Shown here: piece by piece, positions 1 to 6,073 of the stretch | How positions within the stretch are numbered: position 1 is the first letter of the stretch | Layout: each line of letters starts with the position of its first letter | From: DAOVDI01 sp965373045 | GTDB lineage: Bacteria; Acidobacteriota; Aminicenantia; Aminicenantales; Aminicenantaceae | DNA: 6,098 nucleotides | Assembly (NCBI GenBank): GCA_965373045.1 | Contig: CBDVEQ010000157.1 | Coordinates: 1 to 6,098, forward strand | Direction of reading: 5' to 3' | The notes under the pieces: model-generated | Told to the model about the DNA's origin: nothing | Database searches by the model: none | Seen by the model: only the letters and a program-made list of their open reading frames with translations | Program-made: the position numbers and the translations under genes

Positions 1-166
1 ATTCCAGAAAGTTGACCGTGTTTCCTTCCATATCCGTGCCAGTGAGATTTTCGAAAATGAGCATGGTATTGGATTCTGTGTTGTTCTCAAGGGGATTGCA
101 GGAGAAAAGCACAAGGATTGCTGTAAAAAGAACCAGTCCATAAAATATTTTTTGAATCTTCTCCAT
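1..166 (-). CDS. Small lipoprotein, N-terminal part only (cut by left window edge)
   Basis: Only the first 55 codons are in the window; the reading frame is open to the left edge. The start is an ATG at 166, 12 bases after the pilQ stop, with an AGAGGA ribosome site 7 bases upstream that overlaps that stop. The N terminus (MEKIQKIFYG) is followed by a hydrophobic stretch (about residues 11-22) ending in a lipobox-like L-F-S-C with the cysteine at residue 23, so export and lipidation by signal peptidase II are likely. After the cysteine comes a short polar Asn/Glu/Thr-rich linker, then a segment around residues 36-55 (MLIFENLTGTDMEGN and on) that looks like the start of a beta-rich domain. I do not recognise the family. 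Its position directly behind pilQ makes a role in secretin assembly or anchoring possible, but that is inference from context only. Confidence 0.72.
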   Translation of the reverse strand, partial: MEKIQKIFYGLVLFTAILVLFSCNPLENNTESNTMLIFENLTGTDMEGNTVNFLE

Positions 167-173
167 TGTTTTA

Positions 174-179
174 TCCTCT
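174..179 (-). promoter_or_regulatory. Ribosome binding site of the partial lipoprotein gene
   Basis: AGAGGA on the minus strand, 7 bases before the ATG at 166, with its first base inside the pilQ stop codon. It supports the chosen start and suggests coupling to pilQ translation. Confidence 0.6.
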
Positions 180-2398
180 TATTTAATGATTCTGGGAGTA
201 ATAAAGATCAAAAGTTCACGATTTTCTCTTTTTCTTGCGCTTGACTTGAACAGATTTCCCAGAATGGGAATTTTATGCAGAAATGGAACCTTATCTCGTG
301 TGATCGAATCTTCAGTACGGTAAATACCGCCGATCACGGTTGTGCCTCCATCCGGAATTGTGACGGTGGTTTTTGTGCTCTGCGTGATCAGAGGGGGGAT
401 GCCGTTCACCAGGTTCCCGAAATCTGCTGAGTTGTTCTGGATATCCAATGTCAGAGTGATTGTGCCGTCATGGGCGATCTGAGGAGTGACTCTAAGTTCC
501 AGAGCAGCGTTTTGATAACGGGTCGTCACAGTGAAATTGGCAGTCGTTTGTAATGGGATCTGGCGTCCTTGGATGATCTCTGCCAGGGTGTTGTTCTGAG
601 TGACGATCGAGGGAGTGGAAATGATTCGGCCTTCACCGGAAGTCTCCATGGCGGAAAGTGCCATATCTATGCGGAAAGTGTCGAGAACATTGGCAAATGA
701 AAATCCCAGAGCGGTGGAAAAGGAGGGAGCTGGCAGGTTGATTGCATATCCTCCCAGGGGGCCTGCGATGCCCTTGGTAGCAATACCCTGGGGTATGAGG
801 GCTCCATTACTAAGAATTTTGTTGGGAAATTGAAGAGAGGTCTGGTTTCCATAAAAAGGATCTGCAACACCTTTCCATCCCCACTGGATGCCAAGGTTTC
901 GGATAAAATTAGATGTGGCTTCTATGACCTTGGCTTCGATCGACACCTGAGGTGTGGCCTTGTCGAAAACATGGATCAACTGCTCGATAAGATTTACCCT
1001 TTCTTTAACATCCGAAATTATGATGGTATTTGTTCGTTCATCCACGATCATCTCTCCCCGGTCGGAAATTTTTCCTCTGAGGAGTAATTCAATAGATCGG
1101 GCGCGAGCATAGGAAAGTTCAAAGATCCTGTGGACCTTAGGGCCTGCCAGTTCCCGGCTCTCGGCCAGTCGGCGTTGTTCTTCCTGTTCTTTGGTCAGGA
1201 TGCTGATCGGGACGATACGAAGAACATTGCCTTCAATTGTCCGGCCCATCTTATTTTCTTTAAGAATGAGATCAAGGGCCTGGTCCCAGGGTATGGCAAC
1301 CAGGTCCACTGTAACTGTTCCCCTAACGTTTGGATTAAATACGACATTCAGGTCTGCAATGCTGGTGAGGGTGAGAATGGCATCCCTGAGGTCCTGATCC
1401 TTAACTCGGAAATCGATTAATTCTCCGGAATAGCCCTCTTCGGTTGTGCCCAGGACTTGAGATTGAGGAGTGATAACTTTCTTCTCTTCAGGAGAGGGGT
1501 TGCTTTTTTTAGGAGGAGTTTTTTCTTCCGAATTTACTGCGGTTTTCTGGGCTGGTTCTGGTGTTGGGGCGGGATTTTTTTCTGTCTGGCTTGTCACTGG
1601 AGAGGAGAGGGAAACGGATTCTTTAAAAAAGGAAAATGTCACTTTTTTATCGGTTGAGTCCAGACTGAATAATTTTGGTTCGGTCAGATCGAATACGATC
1701 CTTGCTATTGTGTTAAGATTTCCCCTTTCAAACTGGGCTGATCTGACATTGATTATGCCCATGCTATTGATAGTTTTTTCCCAAGGGGGGGCTTGAAGAA
1801 CCGTGTTATACAGATCAGCGACCAGACGGAGAGGATTGCCGAGAACAAATATCTGAGGGTTGACAAGGCCTGTCACTTCGGCAATGACATCAACCCTGTT
1901 GCCGGCCTGAGCGACAGCGATCTTTTTAAGTTGCGTATATCCTGCCTCCTGTCTTTTTACGGCCTCGGGAGCGCTTATTAATCTATCAAGTGTCTTCTGA
2001 ATGGGAAAAAGTTCTATAATAGTTTTTTGGGGAAGGCGGAAAAAACGGTAGGGGACTTTTTCCTTAACGTCGATGAGAATCATAGCCTGTTCTTTTCCCT
2101 CGGATTGAAACCGGACATTCGTGATAATTGAAGCATTATCGAGGACGATCTGGGGTTCATAGTCTGCATTGATCCCACGAAGATGAACAGTCAATGCCGG
2201 CGGTCCATTCTTTGAGTATTGGGAGCTGGAGATAAAAAGGCCATCCTTTGACTCTAAAATAACCTGCGTCGAAAGACGGCTTGATTCAATAAGGATTTTC
2301 TGCACATCAACCGGGAACTTTTTCTGGCCCGTGATTCCATTGAAGAGGAAAAGGATGCATAATATAGAAAGGGCCTTGATAATGAATTGCCTTCTCAT
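179..2398 (-). CDS. pilQ: Type IV pilus secretin PilQ (outer-membrane pore)
   Basis: PilQ forms the multimeric outer-membrane channel through which the type IV pilus passes. The protein is 739 residues from the ATG at 2398. Although the frame stays open upstream to 2554, this start has an AAGGAG site 7 bases away, lies one base after the pilP stop and begins a signal peptide (basic MRRQ, hydrophobic core to about residue 20). Two AMIN-like domains follow: a diverged one at about 30-130 and a clearer one at about 157-258 (NPLRLVADLYN, IARIVFDL); in this family they bind peptidoglycan. A Pro/Lys/Glu-rich linker spans about 262-322. Next come an STN/N0 domain (about 327-398), a secretin N1 domain (about 420-480) and the secretin core (about 485-739), with the hallmark VPFLHKIPILGNLFKSS at 704-720 and a C-terminal ELLIFITPRII. 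Length and order match full PilQ proteins. Confidence 0.96.
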   Translation of the reverse strand: MRRQFIIKALSILCILFLFNGITGQKKFPVDVQKILIESSRLSTQVILESKDGLFISSSQYSKNGPPALTVHLRGINADYEPQIVLDNASIITNVRFQSEGKEQAMILIDVKEKVPYRFFRLPQKTIIELFPIQKTLDRLISAPEAVKRQEAGYTQLKKIAVAQAGNRVDVIAEVTGLVNPQIFVLGNPLRLVADLYNTVLQAPPWEKTINSMGIINVRSAQFERGNLNTIARIVFDLTEPKLFSLDSTDKKVTFSFFKESVSLSSPVTSQTEKNPAPTPEPAQKTAVNSEEKTPPKKSNPSPEEKKVITPQSQVLGTTEEGYSGELIDFRVKDQDLRDAILTLTSIADLNVVFNPNVRGTVTVDLVAIPWDQALDLILKENKMGRTIEGNVLRIVPISILTKEQEEQRRLAESRELAGPKVHRIFELSYARARSIELLLRGKISDRGEMIVDERTNTIIISDVKERVNLIEQLIHVFDKATPQVSIEAKVIEATSNFIRNLGIQWGWKGVADPFYGNQTSLQFPNKILSNGALIPQGIATKGIAGPLGGYAINLPAPSFSTALGFSFANVLDTFRIDMALSAMETSGEGRIISTPSIVTQNNTLAEIIQGRQIPLQTTANFTVTTRYQNAALELRVTPQIAHDGTITLTLDIQNNSADFGNLVNGIPPLITQSTKTTVTIPDGGTTVIGGIYRTEDSITRDKVPFLHKIPILGNLFKSSARKRENRELLIFITPRIIK

Positions 2399-2399
2399 T

Positions 2400-2867
2400 T
2401 TAACGCTCCTTATCGAATAATCGTTTGATGATTTCTTTGGGTTTAAACAATGGCATCCCTCTTTGCTTTGTCTTACTGAAGATAACCAATGTTGGTTCGA
2501 CGGAAATGACATAGCCGTCAAGGAGTTTATCGCCCTTTTTGATATATAGAGCAAATCCCTGAGGGTCGGATATGATGGCTGTCCGTTTGCCCCTTACTTT
2601 TATTATACCGGACAGCACTACGTTGTCGATAGCGATCTGTGTGATTCCCTCTACCATATCTACTTCGGTGGAATCTCTGCCGCCGAGCAGGTCCTTGAAG
2701 GGATCTCTTTTTCCGGAGGACTCATAGGTGATGACCTTTACTTGGGCCGACTGTTTTTTTTGTTCAGCTTTTTCTGTTTCTGTTTTTTCCTTAAGCTGCT
2801 GTGTGATTCCGGAAAGTAGTGAGAGGCAAATAAATAAAGTTACAAGGAATAGGATTATTTTTTTCAC
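2400..2867 (-). CDS. pilP: Type IV pilus assembly protein PilP
   Basis: PilP is the periplasmic link between the PilN/PilO inner-membrane complex and the PilQ secretin. The protein is 155 residues. It starts at a GTG (2867) that overlaps the pilO stop as GTGA; a GGAGG site 5 bases upstream supports this. An N-terminal basic-hydrophobic segment (residues 2-20) is a signal peptide or membrane anchor. A charged, probably disordered linker (about 24-45) leads to the family motif Y-E-S-S-G-K-R-D-P-F at 48-57, then the small beta-sandwich (about 72-145; DNVVLSGIIKVRGKRTAII, then DPQGFALYIKKGDKL). Many PilP proteins are lipoproteins, but here the only cysteine in the leader (C14, context L-F-I-C inside the hydrophobic core) is a poor lipobox. 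The gene sits one base before pilQ, as is usual for PilP. Confidence 0.92.
   Translation of the reverse strand: MKKIILFLVTLFICLSLLSGITQQLKEKTETEKAEQKKQSAQVKVITYESSGKRDPFKDLLGGRDSTEVDMVEGITQIAIDNVVLSGIIKVRGKRTAIISDPQGFALYIKKGDKLLDGYVISVEPTLVIFSKTKQRGMPLFKPKEIIKRLFDKER
2406..2411 (-). promoter_or_regulatory. Ribosome binding site deciding the pilQ start
   Basis: AAGGAG on the minus strand, 7 bases before the ATG at 2398. It lies within the last codons of pilP and argues for the 739-residue PilQ over a longer frame that would overlap pilP by about 150 bases. Confidence 0.85.
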
Positions 2868-3439
2868 CGTTGCCTCCGCTTTGATTTTGGTTTGGGTTCA
2901 GCCGAAGCTTCCCGCAAGATATAAGTCTGAGTAATAAATTTTGCTGATATGGTCGTGTCTGCTGTCTGAGTATTCAAGTTCTTTATAGTAAAGTTTTCCA
3001 CTGTGAACAGCCTGGAAAAATTGCTCAGCCTGGCGAAGAACCTGGCGAGGTTATGATAATTGCCCTGGACCTCGATTTCGATCGGCCAATCAGAATAGAA
3101 CTCCTTAAGGACTTCTCCTTTGGGCGTGTATTTTCTGATATCAAGGTTTGAATCATAGGCAAGCTGCTGTGTGCGTGTCAGGATGTCGCTGGTTTCCTTT
3201 TTGCTGGGGATGACGGTCTCAAGATCTCTTAAAGTGATATCCATCTGTTGAACCTGAGCCTCGATCTTGTTCAGCTGGTTTTTTTTGGCGCGGAGCTGAA
3301 TGACCTCTTTTTCCGTCCGTTCCCTGTTATCTCTGAGAGAATGAAGTTCGCTGCTTTTCGGCTTGTAGTAAAGGAAATAAAAGAAACCGAGGATCAACAC
3401 AGCGATGAGGATAAAATAATACCAGGGCCAGTCCTTCAT
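2864..3439 (-). CDS. pilO: Type IV pilus assembly protein PilO
   Basis: PilO forms homo- and heterodimers with PilN in the inner membrane and contributes to the periplasmic alignment complex. The protein is 191 residues, the usual size. A short cytoplasmic start (MKDWPW) precedes one transmembrane helix (about 7-25), a charged coiled coil (about 30-75), and the PilO ferredoxin-like region with recognisable signatures: VIPSKKETSDIL at 77-88 and EVQGNYHNLARFFARLSNFSRL at 123-144, given here in its conserved core G-N-Y-H-x-L-A-x-F-F. The protein ends in a basic tail (residues 181-191, mostly Lys, Arg and Pro). The start ATG overlaps the pilN stop as ATGA and has an AAGGAG site 7 bases upstream, so the two genes are probably translationally coupled, fitting a complex with paired subunits. 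Confidence 0.94.
   Translation of the reverse strand: MKDWPWYYFILIAVLILGFFYFLYYKPKSSELHSLRDNRERTEKEVIQLRAKKNQLNKIEAQVQQMDITLRDLETVIPSKKETSDILTRTQQLAYDSNLDIRKYTPKGEVLKEFYSDWPIEIEVQGNYHNLARFFARLSNFSRLFTVENFTIKNLNTQTADTTISAKFITQTYILREASAEPKPKSKRRQR
2873..2877 (-). promoter_or_regulatory. Ribosome binding site supporting the GTG start of pilP
   Basis: GGAGG on the minus strand, 5 bases before the GTG at 2867 and inside the end of pilO. The first residues read from this GTG (MKKIILF) form a good signal sequence, so the non-ATG start is credible. Confidence 0.82.
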
Positions 3440-4077
3440 ATATTCTCTCCTTTTGTCAAATCTTTTGTACCGGCTGCTGTCCTTGGCTTCACATATCTGG
3501 TTGTTAAAGAAAAATCATAGTACAGATTGCTTCCGGATTTTTTCTGAGTGCTGTTTTTAAGTTCTACGTTCTCAAAAATCGGACTGTTTTCCAGGTTAGA
3601 AAGAAAATCTGCGATCAGACTGTTATTGATCGACCTGCCCTTGATGCTAATACTGGTTCCTTTGTAGGAGGCTTCGATCAACCAGACCCATTCTGGGATA
3701 TTGCGGCTCAGGGCGTCCAGAATCCAAACCGCTGCCCCCTGCCTCGATTTTAACTGGGTAATCAGCGTGATCTTTTTCTCCAGGAGAGCTTTTTGCTGTT
3801 CCAGTTGATCCAGAGTTTTTACAACATTCTGAAGCTGCGATTTCTCGTTCTGTGCGGCTTGGAAAAGAATCTTTTCTTTGTCAATGGATTTCCGCTGTGT
3901 GTAGAAAAGGGCGGCTATAGCAATTATGACCAACAGGAAAATTAGATTGTAATTGAATTCAAAAGGCTTTTTTGCTTCTTTTTCAACAAACTCCTGAGTC
4001 TGGAAAGATGTCTCCTGGGACTCAGTCGCCTTGAGCACTTTTTTTTGTTCTGATTTGAGAAGATTGATCCGTATCAT
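3436..4077 (-). CDS. pilN: Type IV pilus assembly protein PilN
   Basis: PilN is a bitopic inner-membrane protein that ties cytoplasmic PilM to periplasmic PilO. The protein is 213 residues. It opens with MIRINLLK, matching the conserved INLLP-type tail that docks in a groove of PilM in characterised systems; the usual proline is Lys here. The cytoplasmic part is longer than the minimum (to about residue 41, charged and Gln/Glu/Lys-rich). One transmembrane helix spans about 42-60, then a coiled coil (about 63-110), then the fimbrial-assembly (PilN family) domain with NIPEWVWLIEA at 126-136 and the SIKGRSINNSLIADFLSNLE region at about 144-163. The start is 2 bases after the pilM stop; only a weak GGGAAG site (4084-4089) is seen upstream, suggesting dependence on coupling to pilM translation. 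Confidence 0.93.
   Translation of the reverse strand: MIRINLLKSEQKKVLKATESQETSFQTQEFVEKEAKKPFEFNYNLIFLLVIIAIAALFYTQRKSIDKEKILFQAAQNEKSQLQNVVKTLDQLEQQKALLEKKITLITQLKSRQGAAVWILDALSRNIPEWVWLIEASYKGTSISIKGRSINNSLIADFLSNLENSPIFENVELKNSTQKKSGSNLYYDFSLTTRYVKPRTAAGTKDLTKGENI
3447..3452 (-). promoter_or_regulatory. Ribosome binding site of pilO
   Basis: AAGGAG on the minus strand, 7 bases before the ATG at 3439, located inside the last codons of pilN. Confidence 0.8.
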
Positions 4078-4079
4078 GT

Positions 4080-5162
4080 TTAACTTCCCGCTGACCTTGC
4101 CGCTAAGCCCGTGGCAATCCCGAAGAGGGCCGCCATGTCTTCAAAATAGAGGCTGTCAAACTTGTTTTCATTATATTCAATCATTCTAAAAGGATTAAAT
4201 ATTTCTGTTTTGATCCCCACTTTCTGTTCAATATTTCCGGAGAGGTTGCTCAGTTTGGACAGTCCGCCGCTTATATAGATGGTTTCGATCTTTCTGTCCA
4301 TTTTTTCCCCGGCCTCATAAAAAGAGAAGGTTTTTTTTATTTCTTCTAGGATGTTTTGAAGGTTCATATCAAGAACATATTGAAATTGCTCCTGTGATAT
4401 TTGCTCTACTGGGATTCCTTTGATCAATTTTTCCGATTCGTCAAAACCGATGTTCAATTCTTTGCTGATATTCTCAGCAAATAGGGCACCGCCAATATTG
4501 AGATCCCGGAAGAGTTGAGGATGGCCATTTTCTATGATTGCAAGGTTTGTGAGGTTGGAGCCAATATTAATAATAGCCACTATTTTTTCTTTAAAGCTTT
4601 CAGGATAATTGATCTCAAAAGAGTTAAGCAGAGCAAAAACGTCAACATCGATGGCCGTTAAATTCTTGCGTGCTTGTTTCACAGCATTGCTGTAATTGGC
4701 GATCTTATCCTTCTTGGCGGCGACCAGAAGGATATCCAGGTTTTGTTCTTTCGCAGGATCTGATTGTTTTAAAATGGCATAATCGACATTGGTTTCTTCA
4801 TATGGATAGGGAATATTATGTTTAGCCTCCCAAATGATCGATTCCGCCAGTTCTTCTGTTTCCATATTCGGGAGTGATATTTTTTTTATGATCACGGAAT
4901 TGCCGGAGATGGAGATCACTACGTTTTTGTTTGTGATCTTGTTTTCATCAAAAACGATCTTGATAGTTTCGGCAACAGCAGTTGTATCGATGATCGTTCC
5001 TTCGACGATAGCATCGTATGGAAGGGGTTCATACCCGATGCTTTTAAGTTCAAAGATATTCTGTCCATGTTTGTTTCTGGCTTTGATCTCTACAGCTTTG
5101 ATGGAGCGAGAACCGATATCCAGTCCAACAGCATTTTTTATTTGTTTTTTTCCGAACATCAT
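4080..5162 (-). CDS. pilM: Type IV pilus assembly ATPase-fold protein PilM
   Basis: PilM is a cytoplasmic actin/FtsA-like protein that binds nucleotide and the N terminus of PilN, linking the motor side of the pilus machine to the inner-membrane complex. The protein is 360 residues, a typical length. The actin-type nucleotide-binding motifs are present: phosphate-1 VGLDIGSRSIKAVEI (12-26), phosphate-2 IINIGSNLTNLAII (197-210), and the adenosine motif YISGGLSKL (296-304). The 1C-like region includes EELAESIIWEAKHNIPYP (103-120), typical of the family. Two adjacent ATG codons (5162 and 5159) compete as start. The first overlaps the coaD stop as ATGA and is 6 bases from an AGGA site; the second is 9 bases from it. 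The product would differ by one Met only. Nothing looks broken or unusual. Confidence 0.95.
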   Translation of the reverse strand: MMFGKKQIKNAVGLDIGSRSIKAVEIKARNKHGQNIFELKSIGYEPLPYDAIVEGTIIDTTAVAETIKIVFDENKITNKNVVISISGNSVIIKKISLPNMETEELAESIIWEAKHNIPYPYEETNVDYAILKQSDPAKEQNLDILLVAAKKDKIANYSNAVKQARKNLTAIDVDVFALLNSFEINYPESFKEKIVAIINIGSNLTNLAIIENGHPQLFRDLNIGGALFAENISKELNIGFDESEKLIKGIPVEQISQEQFQYVLDMNLQNILEEIKKTFSFYEAGEKMDRKIETIYISGGLSKLSNLSGNIEQKVGIKTEIFNPFRMIEYNENKFDSLYFEDMAALFGIATGLAARSAGS

Positions 5163-5671
5163 TCTTTATCCTGTGACTTGTTCTTGCCGGAAAATTTGTG
5201 TTTTTCCAGCATCTGCTTTTCAATTTCCTTGGGTACCAGCCCTTCCAGGCATCCCCCTAATGATGACACTTCTTTAACTAGATTCGAGCTGATAAATGTA
5301 TATTTCAAGTTGGGCATCATAAAAAAAGTTTCGATTTCCGGGTTGAGTTTTCTGTTCATCAATGCCATTTGAAATTCATATTCGAAGTCAGAGATGGCTC
5401 GCAGTCCCCTGATCACGATGTCAGCTTTGTTGCGTTTCACGAAATTGATCAACAATCCACGGAATGATGTAACGCTGACATTGTCGTTATCTTTGAAGAG
5501 ATTCTGGATCATAACAACTCTTTCTTCGGTCGAAAAAAGAGGTCTTTTTTTAGGATTTTCCAGAACAGCAACGATGATTGAGTCGAAAATATTCAGGCCT
5601 CTTTCAATAATATCTATGTGTCCATTTGTAATAGGATCAAAAGAGCCGGGATAAACTGCAATTTTTTCCAT
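5159..5671 (-). CDS. coaD: Phosphopantetheine adenylyltransferase (PPAT)
   Basis: CoaD transfers AMP from ATP to 4'-phosphopantetheine, giving dephospho-CoA and pyrophosphate, the penultimate step of coenzyme A synthesis in the cytoplasm. The protein is 170 residues, about ten longer than common bacterial forms because of a charged C-terminal tail (about 158-170). The nucleotidyltransferase signature is intact: YPGSFDPITNGHIDI at 7-21, with T-x-G-H at 15-18. Other family motifs are present: RGLRAISDFEYE at 88-99, M-N-R at 105-107, and FISSNLVKEV at 126-135. The ATG at 5671 is forced, since an in-frame TAA lies two codons before it with no other start between. No clear Shine-Dalgarno site is seen, only AAAG. 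It leads the pilus operon and overlaps pilM by four bases. coaD is more often found next to rsmD or elsewhere, so the link with pilM is probably one of transcription and not of function. Confidence 0.97.
   Translation of the reverse strand: MEKIAVYPGSFDPITNGHIDIIERGLNIFDSIIVAVLENPKKRPLFSTEERVVMIQNLFKDNDNVSVTSFRGLLINFVKRNKADIVIRGLRAISDFEYEFQMALMNRKLNPEIETFFMMPNLKYTFISSNLVKEVSSLGGCLEGLVPKEIEKQMLEKHKFSGKNKSQDKE
5169..5172 (-). promoter_or_regulatory. Ribosome binding site of pilM
   Basis: AGGA on the minus strand, 6 bases before the first and 9 before the second of two tandem ATG codons. It lies in the coaD coding end, so pilM translation probably follows coaD translation. Confidence 0.55.
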
Positions 5672-5685
5672 TTTACTTTAAATAC

Positions 5686-5713
5686 ATTATGCTGATTCTA
5701 GAAATGTTAACAA
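5686..5713 (-). promoter_or_regulatory. Candidate proximal promoter immediately before coaD
   Basis: On the minus strand, TTGTTA (5713-5708, four of six) is 16 bases from CATAAT (5691-5686, five of six). Transcription would begin about 8 bases before the coaD ATG, giving a nearly leaderless mRNA. That would fit the absence of a clear Shine-Dalgarno site, but the -35 match is weak. Confidence 0.3.
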
Positions 5714-5733
5714 ATAAACCATTTCCTTTCAAT

Positions 5734-5762
5734 AACATATTCCTATCTCGTAGTCATATCAA
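5734..5762 (-). promoter_or_regulatory. Candidate distal sigma-70-like promoter for the coaD-pil operon
   Basis: On the minus strand, TTGATA (5762-5757, five of six matches to TTGACA) is separated by 17 bases from TATGTT (5739-5734, four of six to TATAAT). This would place a transcript start near 5727 and give a leader of roughly 55 bases before coaD. Such matches occur by chance in AT-rich DNA, so this is only a candidate. Confidence 0.3.
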
Positions 5763-5876
5763 TAAACCTCTGTTTTTGTTTATATCCATGTTGACAAAAC
5801 ATTCATCGGCCGTCAATCGTTTTATAAGGTGATTTAGGGGGTGATTTATCCTCATCCTTTCTAACCCTTAAAGAGT

Positions 5877-5904
5877 ATACCATTTTTTTTTATATAAATA
5901 CCAT
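5877..5904 (+). repeat. Direct repeat ATACCAT flanking a nine-T tract
   Basis: ATACCAT occurs at 5877-5883 and again at 5898-5904, 21 bases apart (two helical turns). Nine consecutive T run from 5883 to 5891. The arrangement resembles a paired operator site, but no regulator is known from the window and the copies are short. Confidence 0.35.
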
Positions 5905-5971
5905 AACTTAAAACGTATTAGCAAGTCTTGTTTTCTCAATAAAAAAAATACGGTCCCCCGCTCTTTTGGTC

Positions 5972-5991
5972 ACCCTGGATTATTCCCGGGT
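5972..5991 (+). other. GC-rich hairpin without a T tract
   Basis: ACCCTGG (5972-5978) can pair with CCCGGGT (5985-5991) with one T-C mismatch and a six-base loop ATTATT. No T run follows on either strand at the right distance, so it is not a typical intrinsic terminator. It may be the remains of a terminator for a gene beyond the right edge, or a chance structure. Confidence 0.35.
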
Positions 5992-6013
5992 CGAGGAGAG
6001 GCCAAGGAAAAAC

Positions 6014-6063
6014 AGTCTATAGAAGTCCTTAGAGGTCCGTAGGAGTCTATCGAAGTCGTTGAA
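6014..6063 (+). repeat. Degenerate 10-base tandem repeat, five units
   Basis: Five consecutive 10-base units: AGTCTATAGA, AGTCCTTAGA, GGTCCGTAGG, AGTCTATCGA, AGTCGTTGAA. GTC at unit positions 2-4 and T at position 7 are the same in all five. The period is not a multiple of three, so a coding origin is unlikely. It is noncoding microsatellite-like DNA; what makes or uses it is unknown. Confidence 0.75.
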
Positions 6064-6073
6064 TTCAAGAATA

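Noticed and set aside
651..680. Exact direct repeat GCGGAAAGTG at 651-660 and 671-680
   Set aside because: It lies inside pilQ, the two copies are read in different frames of a conserved secretin region, and it is most likely chance.
1457..1796. Plus-strand open frames of 66 and 108 codons
   Set aside because: They lie opposite the low-complexity linker and AMIN region of pilQ, have no recognisable motifs and are antisense shadows.
2399..2554. N-terminal 52-codon extension of pilQ up to an ATG at 2554
   Set aside because: It would overlap pilP almost entirely in another frame, has no signal peptide, and the ATG at 2398 has a good ribosome site and leader.
4834..5372. Plus-strand open frames of 147 and 101 codons opposite pilM and coaD
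   Set aside because: They are antisense to two well-conserved genes; their hydrophobic, Ser/Phe-rich composition is what antisense reading of such genes gives.
5803..5883. Minus-strand 26-codon frame, followed in frame by a TGA and another 19-codon ATG frame
   Set aside because: Both are very short, have no recognisable motifs and lie in AT-rich intergenic DNA; the in-frame TGA junction appears coincidental.
5942..5976. Possible minus-strand intrinsic terminator ending in the eight-T tract
   Set aside because: The GC-rich segment before the T run does not form a convincing stem directly adjacent to it.
5950..6010. tRNA or other structured RNA in the GC-rich patch
   Set aside because: No cloverleaf, T-arm consensus or acceptor pairing could be fitted.
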